Source: Rhizobium mongolense subsp. loessense (GTDB lineage: Bacteria; Pseudomonadota; Alphaproteobacteria; Rhizobiales; Rhizobiaceae). From it: a stretch of 64,000 nt of DNA. The notes under the pieces are model-generated. The model was not told the DNA's origin and did no database searches. It saw nothing but the letters and a program-made list of their open reading frames with translations. The translations under genes and the position numbers were made by a program. The stretch spans positions 248,001 to 312,000 of the forward strand of contig NZ_FMTM01000006.1 of assembly GCF_900099775.1 (NCBI RefSeq), given 5' to 3'. Positions 24,202 through 33,103 of the stretch are shown here, piece after piece (position 1 is the stretch's first letter; each line of letters starts with the position of its first letter).

Positions 24202-26160
24202 TTAATTCGGGTGCGATCCCGAACCGTGTGCGCTGATGATTGCATCGGCCTCTTTGCCGTAGATCTCCTCGAAGTGATCGAAGGCTTTGGAGAAGTATCC
24301 GATTCCTTGCGTAGCGGAGCGCAACGTGCGGGCCAATTCGTCGAGCGCTGCACCGGGAACGAGTGCCCGGAAGACATCCCATCCTTTGGCGCTCTCATCG
24401 CGATCGAAGCCGAGCACCTGACCCTTGAGTGCCGAGACGATCGCCACCATGCTGCCAGAGAAGATGGATGGTATGTGGATTTCGACCCGGACTACCGGCT
24501 GCATCAGCACCGCCGCTGCCTCTGACAGTGCCTGCCGTACCCCCATCCGTGCCGCTGCCCGGAAGGCGAAGTCGGAGCTGTCGACGGAGTGGTACTGGCC
24601 GTCGGTGAGCGTCACGTCGACATCGATCACCTGAAAGCCGAGCGGGCCTTTCTCCATGGCTTCACGGGCGCCGGCCTCCACCGCCGGAATGTAGTTCCGC
24701 GGAACGGTGCCACCTTTGACCGTCTCTCCGAAGGTGAAGCCCTGGCCCCGTTCATTGGGACGCACACTCAGCTGCACGTCTGCGAACTGCCCTGCGCCAC
24801 CCGTCTGCTTGCGGTGACGATAGTGGACGTTCGAGGGCTTTGAGATCGTTTCCCGATAGATCGGGTTCGGCGATCGATCCGTGACTTCGACGCGGAATAC
24901 CTCCGACAGGGTCTTGCGCAGATCGCGCAAATGCATCGGTCCTTGCGCGCAGATCAGCTGCGCGCCTGTTCCCTCCTCCTGCATCACCTTCAGGCCGCGA
25001 TCGGTCTCGGCCAGCTTTGCAAGCGTCGCCGAGAGCTTTGTTTCGTCGCGCTCGGTGCCCGGAACAAGGATGCGTTCGAGCATCGGCGTCGGCGGTGCCG
25101 TCCAAGCGGGAGGTGCCAGTGCCTCGGCCGCTGTCAGCAAGGCGGGTGCGGGCAAGTGATCTGACTTGACTGCGGCGAAAATCCTGCCGCGTGCCGAGTT
25201 GCCGGCAAGCGGACGGCCGTTTCCTCCCTCCTGAACCGACCCGAGACTAGCGCCGCCCAACGCAGCGCCCTGTTTCAGTCCGTCGGCAAGCGCACGGATG
25301 AGAATCGTCTTTCCAACGCTCGGCCGGTGGTAGGCGTGGAAGCTCACGGCAGCCAATGCCGTTTCGTCCAGGCTGGCGGTGGCAGCCAGCCGGCTCTTCA
25401 GGGCTTCAACAGGCGGCGCTTCGTGGCGCAGCGTCTTCATCAGCCGCTTGATGCCATTGCTGTGGGATGCTGCGCCGAAGAGCACGGGAATGACCTTGTT
25501 TTCCTTCAGGATCCGCGAGGCGATGGCAAAGAGAGCGTCGCTTGGTAGTTCGCGGTCCTCGATCAGTTCCTCGAGAAGCCAGTCATCGTACTCGGAAAGC
25601 TGTTCCAGCAATTCGGAACGTGCCTCGTGCTCGCGCGCTGCAGCACTGTCGGGAAGTTCGACGAGGGCCGAAGGCTGGCCTTCCTGGTAGCGCCAGGCGC
25701 GCTCCGAAATCAGGTCGCAGCTGCCGACCACAACATCTCCGTCGCGGATCGGTATCTGCCGCAGGACGAGGGGGTGGCTGGAATAGGCCTGCAGGGCCGC
25801 GATGACATCGCGCAGGCGCCCCTGCGGCTCGTCCATGCGGTTCACAAAAAGAATGCAGGGTGTTCCCGAAGCTTCGATGGCGCGCAGATAGGGTGCTGCC
25901 AGCACCGCCTCGTCCGGCGTCGGCGATACGCAAAGGATGCAAGCATCGCTTGCCAGCAATGAATCCTGGGCAAGCGCCAGCGCCTCGTTCGCGCCGGGTG
26001 TATCCAGCGCACACCATCCCTCGCTTCCGAATTCGAATTCCGTCAGGCTCGATCCGTATGGCGAGACGGACTTTCTCGGTGTCCCTTCGAGCGAAGCCAG
26101 TTTTGCGACGAGCGTCGACTTTCCCGTCTGCGAGGGTCCAAGTACCGTGAAGCAGCGCAT
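24202..26160 (-). CDS. EF-G-like translational GTPase paralogue
   Basis: 652 residues with EF-G order of domains: G domain (1-250), EF-G II to V. P-loop 'GPSQTGKST' (residues 8-16), G3 'LDTPGANEA', G4 'NRMD' in place of NKxD, C-terminal 'GQYHSVDSSDFAFRAAARMGVRQAL' and 'VEIHIPSIFSGSMVAIVSALKGQVLGF' (EF-G IV and V). It lacks the usual switch I (RGITI) and has 'DTPG' without the DTPGHxDF extension, and is shorter than canonical EF-G (about 700). Bacterial EF-G paralogues of this type have poorly known roles (perhaps ribosome recycling, stress or non-canonical GTP use). An upstream frame to 26301 is open, but the conserved P-loop follows the ATG at 26160. Divergent from dapF. Confidence 0.85.
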   Translation of the reverse strand: MRCFTVLGPSQTGKSTLVAKLASLEGTPRKSVSPYGSSLTEFEFGSEGWCALDTPGANEALALAQDSLLASDACILCVSPTPDEAVLAAPYLRAIEASGTPCILFVNRMDEPQGRLRDVIAALQAYSSHPLVLRQIPIRDGDVVVGSCDLISERAWRYQEGQPSALVELPDSAAAREHEARSELLEQLSEYDDWLLEELIEDRELPSDALFAIASRILKENKVIPVLFGAASHSNGIKRLMKTLRHEAPPVEALKSRLAATASLDETALAAVSFHAYHRPSVGKTILIRALADGLKQGAALGGASLGSVQEGGNGRPLAGNSARGRIFAAVKSDHLPAPALLTAAEALAPPAWTAPPTPMLERILVPGTERDETKLSATLAKLAETDRGLKVMQEEGTGAQLICAQGPMHLRDLRKTLSEVFRVEVTDRSPNPIYRETISKPSNVHYRHRKQTGGAGQFADVQLSVRPNERGQGFTFGETVKGGTVPRNYIPAVEAGAREAMEKGPLGFQVIDVDVTLTDGQYHSVDSSDFAFRAAARMGVRQALSEAAAVLMQPVVRVEIHIPSIFSGSMVAIVSALKGQVLGFDRDESAKGWDVFRALVPGAALDELARTLRSATQGIGYFSKAFDHFEEIYGKEADAIISAHGSGSHPN

Positions 26161-26447
26161 CGGCCATCCTCCCTTTGCCAAGAACACGCATCCGATTGTC
26201 AAGAATGCCTTCAACCGTTGAAAAGTGCTAGGCCATTGCGACTTTTCTCCAGCATGAGGCGGCGGCTGTCCCCTCATGAGACAGTTTTGCCTGGGCAGCA
26301 TGGCGTCTGCCTTGCCGGGCTCCCCACGCGATTACCGGCGAAGAAGGGCGAATGAGCGAAGCGTCGCTGGCCAGTCATTGCCCGCACCCACTGGTAATTC
26401 CCGCGCGTTTCCGCCATATACAGCCGAAATGGACACGGAATGATCCT

Positions 26448-27353
26448 ATGAGCGCAACGGTCGAATTCGCGAAGATGAACGGGCTTGGCAACAAGATCCT
26501 GGTCGTCGACATGCGCGGCCGCGCCGACAAGGTGACGCCTGCTGCGGCAATTGCGCTCAATGCCCATCCCGATACAGCCTTCGACCAGATCATGGCGATC
26601 CACGACCCAAAGGCTCAAGGGACCGATGCCTGGATCGATATCCTGAATTCCGATGGATCAAAGGCGCAAGCCTGCGGCAATGGCACGCGTTGCGTGGTGC
26701 AGGCTCTTGCCGCGGAAACCGGCAACAAGGTTTTCACTTTCCAGACGGTGGCAGGCATCCTCAATGCCGTCGAACATGACGACGGTACGATCTCGGTCGA
26801 CATGGGCAAGCCTGTTTTCGACTGGGACAAGATCCCGCTAGCGGAAGAATTTCACGATACCAGCCGCATTGAACTCCAAATCGGCCCGATCGACAGCCCG
26901 GTCCTGCATTCGCCATCCACCATGTCGATGGGCAACCCGCATGCCGTCTTCTGGGTCGACAGGGACGTGATGTCCTTTGATCTTGCGCGCATCGGACCGT
27001 TGCTTGAGAATCATCCGATGTTTCCCGAGCGCGCCAATATCACGCTGGCGCAAGTCACCTCGCCGGCATCGATCACGACACGGACATGGGAGCGCAGTGC
27101 GGGTTTGACGTTTGCCTGCGGTTCGGCTGCCTGCGCAACAGCGGTTTGCGCTGCCCGCACAGGCCGCACCGGCCGCAAGGTCGAGATTCATGTCGCCAGC
27201 GCCAAGCCGCCCGGTATATTGTCGATCGAATGGCGCGACCGCGACGACCACGTGATCATGACCGGCCCTGCCGAATGGGAATGGTCCGGTACGGTGGACC
27301 CCTCCACCGGCTCGTGGGCGCGCGATCAGGCGCAGGGGGCCGAGGCGCGGTGA
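26448..27353 (+). CDS. dapF: Diaminopimelate epimerase
   Basis: 301 residues. Interconverts LL- and meso-diaminopimelate for lysine and peptidoglycan. Both catalytic Cys are visible: Cys76 in 'QACGNGTRC' and Cys224 in 'FACGSAACA'. 'KMNGLGNKILVVD' is the N-terminal signature and 'MGNPHAVFWV' the second repeat. The ATG at 26448 is chosen; the frame is open upstream. Its stop overlaps the start of mtaB (GTGA at 27350-27353), so they are translationally coupled. Opens an operon that includes ftsY. Confidence 0.96.
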   Translation: MSATVEFAKMNGLGNKILVVDMRGRADKVTPAAAIALNAHPDTAFDQIMAIHDPKAQGTDAWIDILNSDGSKAQACGNGTRCVVQALAAETGNKVFTFQTVAGILNAVEHDDGTISVDMGKPVFDWDKIPLAEEFHDTSRIELQIGPIDSPVLHSPSTMSMGNPHAVFWVDRDVMSFDLARIGPLLENHPMFPERANITLAQVTSPASITTRTWERSAGLTFACGSAACATAVCAARTGRTGRKVEIHVASAKPPGILSIEWRDRDDHVIMTGPAEWEWSGTVDPSTGSWARDQAQGAEAR

Positions 27354-28624
27354 GCGGCGTTGAGGTCATTACCTTCGGCTGCCGTCTCAACACCTACGAA
27401 TCCGAAGTGATGCGGGCGGAGGCGGAAAGGGCCGGGCTCAACAACGCCATTTTGGTGAACACTTGCGCTGTCACAGGCGAGGCCGTGCGTCAGGCGCGGC
27501 AGGCCATCCGCCGCGCACGACGCGAGAATCCGCATGCCCGTATCATCGTGACGGGCTGCGCAGCCCAGACCGAAAAGCAGACCTTCGCAGAAATGGCCGA
27601 GGTCGACGCCGTTCTCGGCAACGAGGAGAAGCTGATCACCGCTTCATATCGCGCCCTGCCCGATTTCGGAGTGGCTGCGGAAGAGAAGCTGCGCGTCAAC
27701 GACATCATGAGTGTGCGCCAGACGGCGCCGCAGATGGTGAAGCACATCGACGGGCATGTGCGCGCCTTTATCCAGGTGCAGAACGGCTGCGACCATCGCT
27801 GTACCTTCTGCATCATCCCCTATGGCCGCGGTAATTCGCGCTCCGTGCCCATGGGCGCCGTGGTCGATCAGGCGCGCAACCTCGTTGAAAGCGGCTACAG
27901 AGAGATCGTGTTGACAGGTGTCGATGCCACCAGTTACGGCGCCGACCTGCCCGGCGAACCGACGCTCGGGCTGCTTGCCAAGACGCTTCTGAAGCAGGTT
28001 CCTGACATCCGCCGACTGCGGCTGTCATCGATCGATAGCATCGAGGTGGACAAGCACCTGTTTGATCTGGTTGCCGATGAACCGCGTTTCATGCCGCACC
28101 TGCATCTTTCGCTGCAACATGGCGACGACATGATCCTGAAGCGCATGAAGCGGCGGCATTCACGCGCTGATGCGCTGGCCTTCGTCGATCAGGTTCGCCG
28201 TCTGCGTCCACAGATGTGCTTCGGCGCGGATATGATCGCCGGTTTCCCGACCGAGACCGAACAGATGTTCGAAAATGCCGTCAGCCTGGCGGAAGAAGCG
28301 AAGATCGCGCATCTGCACGTCTTCCCTTATAGCCCTCGTCCAGGCACGCCGGCAGCCCGCATGCCGCAGTTCGACCGGTCGATCGTCAAGGATCGTGCGG
28401 TACGGCTTCGTGCTACTGGACATCAGCTTCATCAGTCCCATCTGGATCAGATGGTCGGAACGCGGCAATGGCTGCTGGTGGAAAACAACGGGCTTGCACA
28501 TACCGAAAACTTCACGCTTGTCGCAGCCCCCGGTCTTCGCCCGCGTTCGTTCGTCGAGGCAAACATCACTGGCCATAATGGCAAACATCTCGACATGCAA
28601 TTGACAGCCGCCGACGCGGCCTGA
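27350..28624 (+). CDS. mtaB: tRNA t6A37 methylthiotransferase MtaB
   Basis: 424 residues, radical-SAM methylthiotransferase family (MiaB/MtaB). Order: UPF0004 domain ('VITFGCRLNTYESEVM', 'NTCAVTGEAVRQARQAIRR', 'GCAAQ'), radical-SAM core with 'NGCDHRCTFCIIPYGRG' (CxxxCxxC binding the AdoMet cluster), then 'ADMIAGFPTETEQMF' and a C-terminal TRAM-like region. MtaB converts t6A37 to ms2t6A37. 'CRLN' (not 'CQMN') and 'DHRCTFC' favour MtaB over MiaB. GTG start overlapping dapF stop by four bases. Part of the dapF-mtaB-ftsY operon. Confidence 0.93.
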   Translation: MSGVEVITFGCRLNTYESEVMRAEAERAGLNNAILVNTCAVTGEAVRQARQAIRRARRENPHARIIVTGCAAQTEKQTFAEMAEVDAVLGNEEKLITASYRALPDFGVAAEEKLRVNDIMSVRQTAPQMVKHIDGHVRAFIQVQNGCDHRCTFCIIPYGRGNSRSVPMGAVVDQARNLVESGYREIVLTGVDATSYGADLPGEPTLGLLAKTLLKQVPDIRRLRLSSIDSIEVDKHLFDLVADEPRFMPHLHLSLQHGDDMILKRMKRRHSRADALAFVDQVRRLRPQMCFGADMIAGFPTETEQMFENAVSLAEEAKIAHLHVFPYSPRPGTPAARMPQFDRSIVKDRAVRLRATGHQLHQSHLDQMVGTRQWLLVENNGLAHTENFTLVAAPGLRPRSFVEANITGHNGKHLDMQLTAADAA

Positions 28625-28639
28625 TTTCACGGAATTCCC

Positions 28640-30223
28640 ATGGCGCTCAGTTTCATCAAAAAGGTCTTCACCTTCGGCAAGGAAAAGCCGGCGGAAGAGC
28701 AGGCGCCAGAGGCTTCGGAGACAAAAGTTCTCGAAGCCGAACTGGAGCCGCATTCGCGCGAGGAACACTTGCCGCTCGCAAGTGATCCCGTTTTGCCGGA
28801 GGAGATGGATACCGCAGGCGGCCCGGCTGCGGACGCTTTAGAGCATTCCGAAGACGCCGAAGAGTCGGCGATCCTTCCGGCATCCTACCAGATCGGCGAT
28901 CTTGGAGTGATACCACTCTCGTTGCTGGAGGCCGAGGCTCAAGCCGAGCCAGAGACGTCAGCGCAAGAAGCGCCCTTGGCGGAGACACCCCCCTTAGTCC
29001 CCTCGGGACATCTCCCCCACGAGGGGGGAAATCAGTTGGCGGACGAGCCGCCCCTTTCCGATGCTTCTGATGAAGTCACGGATATTCTTCCAGAAGAGAT
29101 TTCCGGGACGGCTGAGGGAGGGCAAAGCGCTCCTACTCAGTCAATCTCCCTCCTTGTGGAGGAGGTGTCCGGCAGGGTGGAGGGGGATGCTCCTCGCCCT
29201 GAAGCGGATGGAGAGCATGCTTCAAGGACGGAACCTGTACTTCCCAAGGGGTTTGCAACCACTCCGAAAATCACCGAACCTGAGCCGGTTGCACCTGCGC
29301 CGAAACTCAGCTGGTTCCAGCGTCTGCGTGCCGGTCTCGCGCGTACTTCGTCGCAACTCACGGGCCAGATTTCCGCGCTCTTCACCAAGCGCAAACTGGA
29401 CGACGACACGCTTCAGGATCTCGAAGATCTGCTGATACAAGCCGACCTCGGCGTCGAGACCGCCATGCGTGTCACCGATACGCTTGCTTCCGAACGCTAT
29501 GGCAAGGATGTGACCGGCGAGGATGTCAGTCGCATCATGGCGTCGGAAATTGCCAAAGTGTTGAAGCCGGTCGCAAAGCCTTTGCAGCTCGATCTCACCC
29601 ACAAGCCGCATGTCATTCTCGTCGTCGGCGTCAACGGCACCGGCAAGACGACGACGATCGGCAAGCTGGCGTCGAAGCTTTCGGGTGCCGGATTGAAAGT
29701 CATGGTGGCGGCGGGCGATACTTTCCGCGCCGCAGCGATCGAGCAGTTGAAGATCTGGGCCGATCGCACGAAGTCGGAATTCATCGGCACGAAGCTTGGT
29801 GCGGACGCTGCAGGTCTCGCCTACGACGCCTTCGAGCAGGCGAAGGCGAAAAAGTGCGACGTGCTGATCATCGATACCGCCGGCCGTTTGCAAAACAAGG
29901 CGGAGCTGATGGCGGAGCTTGAAAAGATCGTCCGCGTGCTCGGCAAGCTCGATCCCGACGCCCCGCATACGGTGCTGCAGACACTGGATGCGACCACCGG
30001 CCAGAACGCTCTCAATCAGGTCGAAATCTTCCGCAATGTTGCGGGCGTCAACGGCCTGATCATGACCAAGCTCGACGGTACGGCAAGGGGCGGCATCCTC
30101 GTTGCGATCTCCGCCAAGCACAAGCTACCGGTCTATTTCATCGGCGTCGGGGAAGGCGTAGACGATCTGGAGCCCTTCGAGGCCGAGGATTTCGCTCAAG
30201 CCATTGCCGGCCTTGGGCAATGA
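28640..30223 (+). CDS. ftsY: Signal recognition particle receptor FtsY
   Basis: 527 residues. Acidic membrane-targeting A domain (about 1-210), then NG domain: 'TLQDLEDLLIQADLGVETAM' (N), 'VGVNGTGKTTTIGKLASK' (P-loop), 'IDTAGRLQNKAELM', 'TKLDGTARGG' and 'GVGEGVDDLEPFEAEDFA'. It docks Ffh-ribosome complexes at the inner membrane. The segment about 116-184 ('TPPLVPSGHLPHEGG', 'LLVEEVSGRVEGD') is encoded by DNA with inverted-repeat arms typical of a rhizobial palindromic element, so the A domain seems to have gained an in-frame repeat. 16 bases downstream of mtaB. Confidence 0.95.
   Translation: MALSFIKKVFTFGKEKPAEEQAPEASETKVLEAELEPHSREEHLPLASDPVLPEEMDTAGGPAADALEHSEDAEESAILPASYQIGDLGVIPLSLLEAEAQAEPETSAQEAPLAETPPLVPSGHLPHEGGNQLADEPPLSDASDEVTDILPEEISGTAEGGQSAPTQSISLLVEEVSGRVEGDAPRPEADGEHASRTEPVLPKGFATTPKITEPEPVAPAPKLSWFQRLRAGLARTSSQLTGQISALFTKRKLDDDTLQDLEDLLIQADLGVETAMRVTDTLASERYGKDVTGEDVSRIMASEIAKVLKPVAKPLQLDLTHKPHVILVVGVNGTGKTTTIGKLASKLSGAGLKVMVAAGDTFRAAAIEQLKIWADRTKSEFIGTKLGADAAGLAYDAFEQAKAKKCDVLIIDTAGRLQNKAELMAELEKIVRVLGKLDPDAPHTVLQTLDATTGQNALNQVEIFRNVAGVNGLIMTKLDGTARGGILVAISAKHKLPVYFIGVGEGVDDLEPFEAEDFAQAIAGLGQ
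28986..29189 (+). repeat. Palindromic repeat element inside ftsY
   Basis: Two imperfect inverted-repeat arms, about 28986-29035 and 29141-29189, about 70-75% complementary by eye, enclose about 105 bases. Arms contain ACATCTCCCCCACGAGG and CTCCTTGTGGAGGAGGTG. This type of GC-rich arm (CTCCCC..AC..GGGG) is like the small palindromic repeats spread through rhizobial chromosomes. The segment keeps the ftsY frame open. No direct target duplication is obvious. Confidence 0.6.
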
Positions 30224-30285
30224 TGCCACAGATAAGCCGGAACAGCGCGCAAGCCGCGCGAACGACGAACAGGTTTGACGAATTC

Positions 30286-30930
30286 ATGACCACTGAAAGC
30301 GATATTACTCCCAGCGCCGCCGACCGGCACCATCCGATGCTGAAGCTGGCGCTGGAACTCGGGCCGCTGCTGATCTTCTTCTTCTCCAATCTGCGCGGCG
30401 CCTGGCTGGTCGAGAGGTTCCCTGCATTGTCCGAACTCGGCGGGCCGCTCTTCGTGGCGACGGGGCTTTTCATGGCCGCGACGATCGTCTCGCTCGTCGT
30501 TTCCAAGCTCGTCCTTGGCCATCTGCCGATCATGCCCTTCGTGTCGGGCATCGTTGTTTTGATCTTCGGTTCGCTGTCGATCTACCTGCAGAACGAAACC
30601 TTCATCAAAATGAAGCCGACGATTGTCAATACGCTGTTCGGTGTCGCGCTGCTGGGCGGGCTTGCCTTTGGCAGGTCGCTGCTCGGCTACGTCTTCAACG
30701 CGGCCTTTCAGCTCGACGCCGACGGCTGGCGCAAGCTGACGGTCCGTTGGGGCGTTTTCTTCCTGTTCCTTGCCGTTCTAAACGAAGTCGTCTGGCGCAA
30801 TTTCTCCGATGATTTCTGGGTGACCTTCAAGGTCTGGGGGACGATGCCGATCACCATCATCTTCACCATGGCGCAGATGCCGCTCATCCTGAAGCATTCG
30901 ATAACGCCTGCAGGAGAGACCGAGAAGTGA
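30286..30930 (+). CDS. YciB-type inner-membrane septation protein
   Basis: 214 residues, YciB/IspZ family (septation protein A), with five to six hydrophobic helices: 'ELGPLLIFFFSNLRGAWL', 'GPLFVATGLFMAATIVSLVVS', 'LPIMPFVSGIVVLIFGSLSIYLQNETFIKMKPTIVNTLFGVALLGGLAFGRSLLGYVF' (read in parts), 'DGWRKLTVRWGVFFLFLAVLNEVVWRNFS', 'VWGTMPITIIFTMAQMPLI'. It acts at the inner membrane in envelope synthesis. A start at 30220 overlapping the ftsY stop is also possible and would add 22 non-conserved residues; I prefer 30286, but neither start has a strong ribosome-binding site. Part of the ftsY operon. Confidence 0.88.
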   Translation: MTTESDITPSAADRHHPMLKLALELGPLLIFFFSNLRGAWLVERFPALSELGGPLFVATGLFMAATIVSLVVSKLVLGHLPIMPFVSGIVVLIFGSLSIYLQNETFIKMKPTIVNTLFGVALLGGLAFGRSLLGYVFNAAFQLDADGWRKLTVRWGVFFLFLAVLNEVVWRNFSDDFWVTFKVWGTMPITIIFTMAQMPLILKHSITPAGETEK

Positions 30931-31514
30931 CGGCATTCAGCGCTGCGCAAAGAGCGAGGCATCAGAATTTCTGGTTCGCCGCCTGCCTGGCGGTTTTGAT
31001 CGTTCAGATCGCTGCCGAATACCTAATGGGCCGCACGCCGATCTGCGCCTGCGGCTATGTCAAGCTGTGGGAAGGCGTCGTCAACTCGAGCGGCAATTCC
31101 CAGCATCTTTCGGACTGGTACACGCCGTCCCACATCATTCACGGCTTCCTGTTCTATGGGCTGGCGCATCTCGTACTGCGTAACAGACCGATCGCCGTCC
31201 GCCTGCTTCTGGCGCTCGTCGTCGAATCCGGCTGGGAACTGCTCGAGAACTCGCCGATCATCATCGACCGCTACCGTGCGGCGACGATCTCCCTCGATTA
31301 TTACGGCGATAGTATCCTGAACTCGGCCATGGACACGGTCTTTATGGTCGCCGGCTTCTTCTTCGCAGCCCGCGCTCCGATCGCGCTCACAGTCGCCATC
31401 GCGATCTTCTTCGAGATTTTCACGGGTTACATGATCCGTGACAACCTGACGCTCAACGTGCTGATGCTGATCTGGCCCGTCGAGGCGGTCAAGGTCTGGC
31501 AGAGTGCGGGTTAG
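30927..31514 (+). CDS. DUF2585 family membrane protein
   Basis: 195 residues with about four to five membrane helices, matching the alphaproteobacterial DUF2585/UPF0314 family from memory ('CACGYVKLWEGVV', 'HLSDWYTPSHIIHGFLFYGL', 'ESGWELLENSPIIIDRYR', 'YYGDSILNSAMDTVFMVAGFFF'). His, Asp and Glu residues cluster in the membrane region, suggesting a catalytic or metal-binding role. No function is known. The GTG start at 30927 overlaps the yciB stop by four bases. It is convergent with ccmG; the two stop codons overlap by four bases (31511-31514). Confidence 0.75.
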   Translation: MTAFSAAQRARHQNFWFAACLAVLIVQIAAEYLMGRTPICACGYVKLWEGVVNSSGNSQHLSDWYTPSHIIHGFLFYGLAHLVLRNRPIAVRLLLALVVESGWELLENSPIIIDRYRAATISLDYYGDSILNSAMDTVFMVAGFFFAARAPIALTVAIAIFFEIFTGYMIRDNLTLNVLMLIWPVEAVKVWQSAG

Positions 31515-32116
31515 GAAACCGGTTTCCCGAGCGCCTTTTCCATTGCCGGATAGAGGCCTTCCTTGAGGCTGACATCATCGAAGGGGCCGACGCGTTTATA
31601 GAGGATCGTGCCGTCGGCGGCGACCAGGTAACTCTCCGGAATGCCATAGACGCCCCAGTCGATCGCCGCCTTGCCATTCGGATCGACGCCGATTGCGGCA
31701 TAGGGGTTTCCGAGCTCGCCAAGGAAACGCAGCGCGCTGTCGTTCTTGTCCTTGTAGTTGATCGCGACGATGTTCAGCCGGTCGTCCTTTGCCAGTTCCG
31801 TCAGGATTGGATGCTCTTCCCGGCAAGGAAGGCACCAGGAGGCAAAGACATTGACCAGCGTCAGCTTGCCCTTGATCGCGCTATCGGTCAGGGGCGGCCG
31901 ATTGGATCCTTCGAGCGATGGCAGGTTTAATTCCGGAGCTTTGGTGCCGATCAGTGCCGAAGGGATCTCGGAAATGTTCTTGCCGTGGAAATCCTGATCG
32001 TAAAGCATCTTTGCTGCCGTCGCGGCAATGCCGCCGAAAACGACAAGCGGGATCAATGCCAGCGCGTAACGGGCAAAGCCGCGTGGTTTTGGCCGATCTG
32101 CTTGGGGCGTGCTCAT
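31511..32116 (-). CDS. ccmG: Cytochrome c maturation thioredoxin CcmG/DsbE
   Basis: 201 residues. One N-terminal membrane helix (about 16-36) anchors a periplasmic thioredoxin fold with WCLPC (Cys95, Cys98) in 'NVFASWCLPCREEHPIL' and cis-Pro in 'YGIPESYLV'. It keeps apocytochrome c or CcmH reduced for haem attachment. Overlaps ccmD by four bases (32113-32116). Last gene of ccmABCDG on this strand. Confidence 0.93.
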   Translation of the reverse strand: MSTPQADRPKPRGFARYALALIPLVVFGGIAATAAKMLYDQDFHGKNISEIPSALIGTKAPELNLPSLEGSNRPPLTDSAIKGKLTLVNVFASWCLPCREEHPILTELAKDDRLNIVAINYKDKNDSALRFLGELGNPYAAIGVDPNGKAAIDWGVYGIPESYLVAADGTILYKRVGPFDDVSLKEGLYPAMEKALGKPVS

Positions 32117-32280
32117 TCGCTATCCTTCGGACGCGCCGAACGGCGGCGGATACCGGAAGCTTCCAGGGCTGCCAGTTCCTTCTGCCGCGCGCGCCCGTCC
32201 ACCCAGATCCACAGCGTTACGGCGATGGTGACGAAAGCTGCGAACCCATAGGAACTGTAAACATAAAAGGCATGCGTCAT
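32113..32280 (-). CDS. ccmD: Haem exporter protein CcmD
   Basis: 55 residues, found by reading the minus strand between ccmC and ccmG: begins MTHAFYVYSSYG, has one membrane helix (FAAFVTIAVTLWIWVDG) and a basic tail. This is the small CcmD protein, which helps release CcmE from the CcmABCD complex. Its stop overlaps the start codon of ccmG, and its start is three bases after the ccmC stop. Confidence 0.85.
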   Translation of the reverse strand: MTHAFYVYSSYGFAAFVTIAVTLWIWVDGRARQKELAALEASGIRRRSARPKDSE

Positions 32281-32283
32281 CGA

Positions 32284-33045
32284 TCAATCCTCACGACTTG
32301 CCATGCGCGCGGCAAGACGGCGCTGGGCGGCGACGCGGCGCCGCCAGATTTCGTTGCGCATCGCCGTAATGTGCAGCGTGAAGAAGAGCAGCGAGAATCC
32401 GATTGCCATCACGAAAAGCGGGCGCAGGAATTCCGGGTCGATCGCCGGGCCGGCGAGGCGCACCACGCTCGCAGGCTGATGCAGCGTATTCCACCAGTCG
32501 ACCGAGAACTTGATGATCGGGATATTGACGAATCCGACGAGGATCAGAACCGCGGTGACCCGCGCGGCCCTTGACGGATCATCGATGGCGCGGTTCAGCG
32601 CGATCAGGCCGAGATACATCAGGAAGAGGATGAAGACGGACGTCAGCCGCGCGTCCCAGACCCACCAGGTGCCCCACATGGGCTTGCCCCAGAGAGAACC
32701 GGTGACCAATGCAAGGAGCGTGAAGGCGGCACCGAGCGGTGCTGCGGCCTTGGCAGCGACATCGGCCAGCGGATGGCGCCAGACGAGCGTGCCGATCGCC
32801 GAGATGCTCATCACGGTGTAGCACATCATCGAAAGCCAGGCCGAAGGCACATGGAGATACATGATGCGGACCGTTTCGCCCTGCTGGTAGTCGCCTTTCG
32901 TCGAGAAGCTGAGGTACAATCCGATGATGAGACAGAGCGCCGTTGCCGCCGCCATCCACGGGATGGTGCGCTGCGCCAGCGCCAGAAACCGCGTCGGATT
33001 GGCGAGATCGCTGATTTTGCTGATGGCAAGGCTTGTTTCGTTCAT
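32284..33045 (-). CDS. ccmC: Haem exporter permease CcmC
   Basis: 253 residues, six membrane helices with the haem-handling tryptophan-rich motif 'GTWWVWDARLTS', flanking conserved His ('YLHVPSAWLS' and 'WNTLHQP'). It delivers haem to CcmE at the periplasmic face. ATG at 33045 is chosen over an extension. Part of ccmABCDG; ccmD follows after three bases. Confidence 0.95.
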   Translation of the reverse strand: MNETSLAISKISDLANPTRFLALAQRTIPWMAAATALCLIIGLYLSFSTKGDYQQGETVRIMYLHVPSAWLSMMCYTVMSISAIGTLVWRHPLADVAAKAAAPLGAAFTLLALVTGSLWGKPMWGTWWVWDARLTSVFILFLMYLGLIALNRAIDDPSRAARVTAVLILVGFVNIPIIKFSVDWWNTLHQPASVVRLAGPAIDPEFLRPLFVMAIGFSLLFFTLHITAMRNEIWRRRVAAQRRLAARMASRED

Positions 33046-33103
33046 GAACGGTTCTTTACCTTGAACGCGGTGTTCCCGCAATTGATCGTGATCAAAGAGC
33101 CAA

